Part shown: positions 60,959-64,000 of the stretch, in pieces
How the letters are laid out: every line of letters begins with the position of its first letter
Numbering within the stretch: position 1 is the first letter of the stretch
Made by a program: the position numbers and the translations under genes
NCBI GenBank assembly: GCA_964586225.1
Contig: CAZPHD010000007.1
Location: 1 to 64,000, forward strand
DNA: 64,000 nt
Reading direction: 5' to 3'
From: JANJUB01 sp964586225
Lineage (GTDB): Bacteria; Armatimonadota; Fimbriimonadia; Fimbriimonadales; Fimbriimonadaceae
The notes under the pieces: model-generated
The model's input: only the letters and a program-made list of their open reading frames with translations
Told to the model about the DNA's origin: nothing
Databases searched by the model: none

Positions 60959-61383
60959 GCAAGAAGGGCTATCGGCTGTTGTTGGTGTTCAACGTCCTGG
61001 CCTTGCTGTCAGCAGTAATGATCGACATCGCCTTTCCAGCGCTCATCCCTGACGTCTACCTCGAGGCGCAGGAATACCATGAGGCGTCGCATGCCGACAG
61101 CCCTGCGCTCTTGGTCTTCTTCTTTGCTCTGATCATCTCTATCTTCGTCTCTCTGTATGGACTCTTTGCCTTCCGCTATTGGGCGCCGAAGTTCGCACTT
61201 GCCACGACCATGCTGGGTGTGGTCGCGAGCGTGTTCCTAAGTCCGTCTCTCATTTCAAGCCCGGCGGAGGCAATCTCTGAGCTATCCTCTTACACATGGG
61301 GGGCGTGCCTCGTGCTGGCCTTCGTCCCACCCTACAGCCACTGGTTCAAGCGCGAATCGCCGCAACCCGACCCTCAGATATGA
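60955..61383 (+). CDS. Membrane protein of unknown function, 142 aa
   Basis: Starts at MSKKGYRLLLVFNVL, overlapping the previous stop as ATGA. Four hydrophobic segments: LLLVFNVLALLSAVMIDIAFPAL, ALLVFFFALIISIFVSLYGLFAF, FALATTMLGVVASVFL and WGACLVLAFVPPYS. No motif recognised. The following gene overlaps it by 4 bp (ATGA), so the whole set is translationally coupled. Confidence 0.68.
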   Translation: MSKKGYRLLLVFNVLALLSAVMIDIAFPALIPDVYLEAQEYHEASHADSPALLVFFFALIISIFVSLYGLFAFRYWAPKFALATTMLGVVASVFLSPSLISSPAEAISELSSYTWGACLVLAFVPPYSHWFKRESPQPDPQI

Positions 61384-62252
61384 AGCTGAGTCCGGAGTCC
61401 GACCGGCTGCCCGCCGAAGTCGTCGAGCACTTCCTGGACGGCAAGCGCCTCGTTCTTCAAGGTCCCCTCGAGGGCGCTGATCTTGCTGCCTACCTAGCCA
61501 TCAGACGTCGACATTGGATCGGGCGAAATGTGGCGGTGATCGGCTTACCGGTTTGTCTAGCTCTGTTGATAGCCGCGTATGTCGTCGCGGTTCGGCTCGA
61601 GCCTGCAGTGTCCGTCGCATTTTACATCTTGCTCGTCTTGAGCAGCTTTGCAACTGCCTGGCATGCTGAAGTGTTTCCACTCTCGCGGGAGCCTGGTGAT
61701 CTCCGGGTCTACGACGTCGAGACGACGAACGAACACGATGAAGTCGTCGTCGCCCAAGTGGTTCTGCCGGATGGGTGGCTTCTGCGACAGGACGGTGAGC
61801 GCGATATTCGTCCGTACGGCACCATTCTCACGGTCGTCTACCCTCCGGAGGCCGCCTATGGATTGTCGTCGGGGGCGGAACGAGACTTGACTCAAGCAGA
61901 GTGTGAGGAACTGCGACGCAGATTGAAGCCTTCCAGTCTCGGAGTCGGATGCTCGGTCTCCATCGCACTTGGTGGGATGCTGGGCATCATCGCGTTTCTT
62001 CTTAGCGATGAAACCGGCGTCGCGTTCCTCGGACTCGTGACGCTCGTGTACATCGCCATGTTTGGTGGCCTCGGCTGGATCCCGTTTCTGAAGTACACCC
62101 GGAGAATCCGACGCACCTTGCGCAATCCGAGAGTGCGTTGCGAGCGGTCGAAGGACGGATGGAACGAACTTCTGATCGCAACCGGTGAAGTGTGGACCAT
62201 TGAGGGCCAGCCCGCCGACTGGCGCAAGACCGACGGTGACCCGGCGACTTAG
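61380..62252 (+). CDS. Membrane protein of unknown function, 290 aa
   Basis: A short soluble N-terminus (LPAEVVEHFLDGKRLVLQGPL), then two membrane segments (NVAVIGLPVCLALLIAAYVVAV, VAFYILLVLSSFATAW), a soluble segment, and two more (LGVGCSVSIALGGMLGIIAFLL, VAFLGLVTLVYIAMFGGLGWI). No family recognised. The last gene of the cassette. Only 55 bp separate its stop from the convergent gene. Confidence 0.68.
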   Translation: MKLSPESDRLPAEVVEHFLDGKRLVLQGPLEGADLAAYLAIRRRHWIGRNVAVIGLPVCLALLIAAYVVAVRLEPAVSVAFYILLVLSSFATAWHAEVFPLSREPGDLRVYDVETTNEHDEVVVAQVVLPDGWLLRQDGERDIRPYGTILTVVYPPEAAYGLSSGAERDLTQAECEELRRRLKPSSLGVGCSVSIALGGMLGIIAFLLSDETGVAFLGLVTLVYIAMFGGLGWIPFLKYTRRIRRTLRNPRVRCERSKDGWNELLIATGEVWTIEGQPADWRKTDGDPAT

Positions 62253-62307
62253 CTCGGCGACTTGGGAGACGTTATCCACTCAAGTCGAGGAGCCCTCAGT
62301 GCCGGCT

Positions 62308-62871
62308 TTACCCCTCATCCGACTCTCGTAACTCCGACCACAACCAATCGAAGTGCTCGTGCAATCGCCTTGCGTCCGCGTCGAACTCCGAATTGTAGTG
62401 GTGGGTGTGCGGGCTCGGGATGCTGACCTCGGGAGCTTGATCAAGACCCAATCGCGCTAACGCCTGGGCGTATGAATCAGTGGGGCCGTATGCATAGATC
62501 AAGTCGTGCCGGTCATAGATCAGAGTGCCGGAGGGAGGATTCGGCGGGTCCACTGACGCGACCCAGAGATGCGCCCTCCCATCACCCTCAAGGAACCCTC
62601 GAAACGTCTGCAGGAACTCATGAGCCTCCTCGCGAGTGAGCAAAGGGCTCTGATAGCGACCAGCATCGGCTTCACCACGAGGCACCACGAGCACGTAGAG
62701 GATGAAGAATGGCTCGGGTAGGCAATCCGTCAGACTCAGCAGACAGTCCATGTGCTGACCGCTTGGAGCAACGACGAAGCGGGTCGACCCGTCCGAAAGC
62801 ACTTCCCTTGCCCAGACGTTGGCGTAAGCATACGGGACATCGACATCGCCATCCACTCGGCCGAACTTCAC
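62308..62871 (-). CDS. Hypothetical protein, 187 aa
   Basis: No family recognised. Soluble, acidic, with a beta-rich N-terminal half (YANVWAREVLSDGSTRFVVAPSG, ILYVLVVPRGE), then GRAHLWVASVDPPNPPSGTLIYDRHDLIYAYG, and a His-rich C-terminus (SPHTHHYNSEFDADARRLHEHFDWLW). GTG start at 62871 with GGAGG 7 bases upstream, which supports the gene. It is 51 bp downstream of the M42 peptidase gene on the same strand. Confidence 0.7.
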   Translation of the reverse strand: MKFGRVDGDVDVPYAYANVWAREVLSDGSTRFVVAPSGQHMDCLLSLTDCLPEPFFILYVLVVPRGEADAGRYQSPLLTREEAHEFLQTFRGFLEGDGRAHLWVASVDPPNPPSGTLIYDRHDLIYAYGPTDSYAQALARLGLDQAPEVSIPSPHTHHYNSEFDADARRLHEHFDWLWSELRESDEG

Positions 62872-62922
62872 GGCCTACCTCCGAGCCCACCCGCGCTCAC
62901 CGCGCCAATCCGAGCCATCCCC

Positions 62923-63966
62923 TCACCGATACGAATAGTCCCCATTGTGCGCGTCCTCAATATATCGCGCCAGCAACGCCACCGAAGCGTCCATATCGTC
63001 CATGTGCACCGTCTCGTTCACCGTGTGGATGTAGCGCGTCGGGATCGAAAGCGTAAACGACGGGATGCCGCCGTGGAGCCGCTGCACGCCGCCGGCATCC
63101 GTCCCCCCCGCCGGTAGGATCTCCAGCTGATACTTCACCCCGTGCTTCTCCGCCAACGACCGGAAATGCGACACCACCTTCGGATGGCAGATGAGCGAGG
63201 AGTCCATGATCTTGATCGCCGTGCCCTCGCCCAGCTTCGTCACGTGGTCTTGCTCGGGAATCCCCGGAATGTCGTTGGCGAGCGTCACGTCGAGCGCCAC
63301 GCAGATGTCGGGCTGAATCGACCAACCCGCCGCCGTCGCGCCGCGAAGTCCAATCTCTTCTTGGACCGTCGCCACGCCGTGGACCTCAACCTGCGGATTC
63401 TGGGCGGCCTTCATGGCTTCGATCATCACGTACACCGCCGCGCGATCGTCCATCGACTTGCACGTCGCCATCTTGCCCATCGTCTGCAGGGTCCGATTCA
63501 TCGTGACCATGTCGCCGAGCGACACCGTCGCCTTGGCCTCGTCGGCGTTCATGCCAATGTCGACAAAGAAGTTTTCGATCGCCACGCTCTTGCTGGCTTC
63601 CTCCGGGGTGAGCATGTGCTTCGGCTTGCGGCTGGCCATGAGCACTCCGTTCAGCCGGCCGCCCTTGGTGTGGACAAACACACGCTGGCTGGCCATCTGG
63701 TTGGGGTCCCATCCGCCGAGCGGTTGGAGCCGCAGGAACCCCTTGTCGTCGATGAACTTCACCATGAAGCCAATCTCGTCCATGTGAGCGGCGATCATCA
63801 GCTTCTTCGCGCCGCCTCGATTGCGCACGCAGTGCAGGTTGCCCATTGAGTCGGTGTTGAACTCGCAGACTCCGGCAAGTTCTTCGCGCACGATATCGCG
63901 GATCGCATCCTCCATGCTGGGCACGCCATGGGCTTCGGTGAGACGACGAAGAAGTTCAACATTCAT
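62923..63966 (-). CDS. M42 family glutamyl aminopeptidase / deblocking aminopeptidase
   Basis: 347 residues. Metal ligands and catalytic residues appear in order: AAHMDEIGFMV (His), CKSMDDRAAVYV (Asp), TVQEEIGLRGATAA (Glu-Glu), VALDVTLAND (Asp) and IPTRYIHTVNETVHMDD (His). The regulatory PDZ-like insert is between residues 70 and 160. Forms large tetrahedral dodecamers in known members and removes N-terminal residues from peptides. Start at ATG 63966. The last 34 bases of the window hold no feature. Confidence 0.93.
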   Translation of the reverse strand: MNVELLRRLTEAHGVPSMEDAIRDIVREELAGVCEFNTDSMGNLHCVRNRGGAKKLMIAAHMDEIGFMVKFIDDKGFLRLQPLGGWDPNQMASQRVFVHTKGGRLNGVLMASRKPKHMLTPEEASKSVAIENFFVDIGMNADEAKATVSLGDMVTMNRTLQTMGKMATCKSMDDRAAVYVMIEAMKAAQNPQVEVHGVATVQEEIGLRGATAAGWSIQPDICVALDVTLANDIPGIPEQDHVTKLGEGTAIKIMDSSLICHPKVVSHFRSLAEKHGVKYQLEILPAGGTDAGGVQRLHGGIPSFTLSIPTRYIHTVNETVHMDDMDASVALLARYIEDAHNGDYSYR

Positions 63967-64000
63967 GCAAACCTTTTACCCGCTTGTCCAACTCGCGGGT

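Overview
The window looks like chromosomal DNA of a free-living diderm bacterium with moderately high GC. Supporting signs are an outer-membrane beta-barrel protein, two PEP-CTERM exported proteins, prepilin-like proteins with a KARQTKC-type continuation, menaquinone synthesis through chorismate dehydratase (MqnA), an AbgT transporter and BNR/WD40 secreted proteins. This mix fits Armatimonadota of the Fimbriimonas type best, but the assignment rests on protein style only; no rRNA or tRNA gene was recognised.

Layout. 1-7.5 kb: a truncated aspartate aminotransferase, an operon of a sugar isomerase-like protein, a sarcosine-oxidase-like flavoenzyme and a degenerate receiver protein, divergent dapA, then a large BNR-repeat exported protein and an RmlC-like epimerase. 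7.6-15.4 kb: a PEP-CTERM protein, then two small operons of exported proteins that flank atpD and atpC. Each operon contains a 12-cysteine secreted protein with the same CC-x3-C-x4-C core, and the second also carries two thioredoxin-like proteins, both with frame breaks. A decayed nucleotidyltransferase module sits between atpD and atpC. 15.4-34.4 kb: mostly housekeeping and metabolism (dgt, ridA, nuoF, a prepilin, a MacB-type permease, an ECF sigma factor, an AbgT transporter, a PEP-CTERM serine protease, cmk-aroA, a CPA2 antiporter, a Cys/Met-metabolism PLP enzyme, queA with HAD and DUF2905 genes, an M14 carboxypeptidase, speE, queG). 34.5-41.5 kb: an accessory island with a 1,680-residue secreted Rhs/YD-repeat toxin followed by three small genes that are candidate immunity genes. 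41.5-64 kb: purD, mqnA, a CorA-type transporter, a metallophosphoesterase, a YHS protein, a cyclic-nucleotide-binding protein, rmlB-rmlA, a MazEF-type pair, an outer-membrane protein, a TPR protein, a WD40 protein, a GlmL-like ATPase with DUF302, an S10 peptidase with pxpB, a GH130-type enzyme, a degenerate 21-bp repeat tract, a four-gene overlapping cassette with an S24-like protein, and an M42 aminopeptidase.

Two features run through the window. Many genes have a TATAAT-like -10 box only 6-12 bases before the start codon, which suggests leaderless or very short-leader transcripts. Short tandem repeats of 7 bp, with a different sequence at each locus, sit at gene edges or inside genes: one supplies the stop codon of dapA, one the start of queG, one lies in frame in purD, and one forms a hairpin between two divergent genes.
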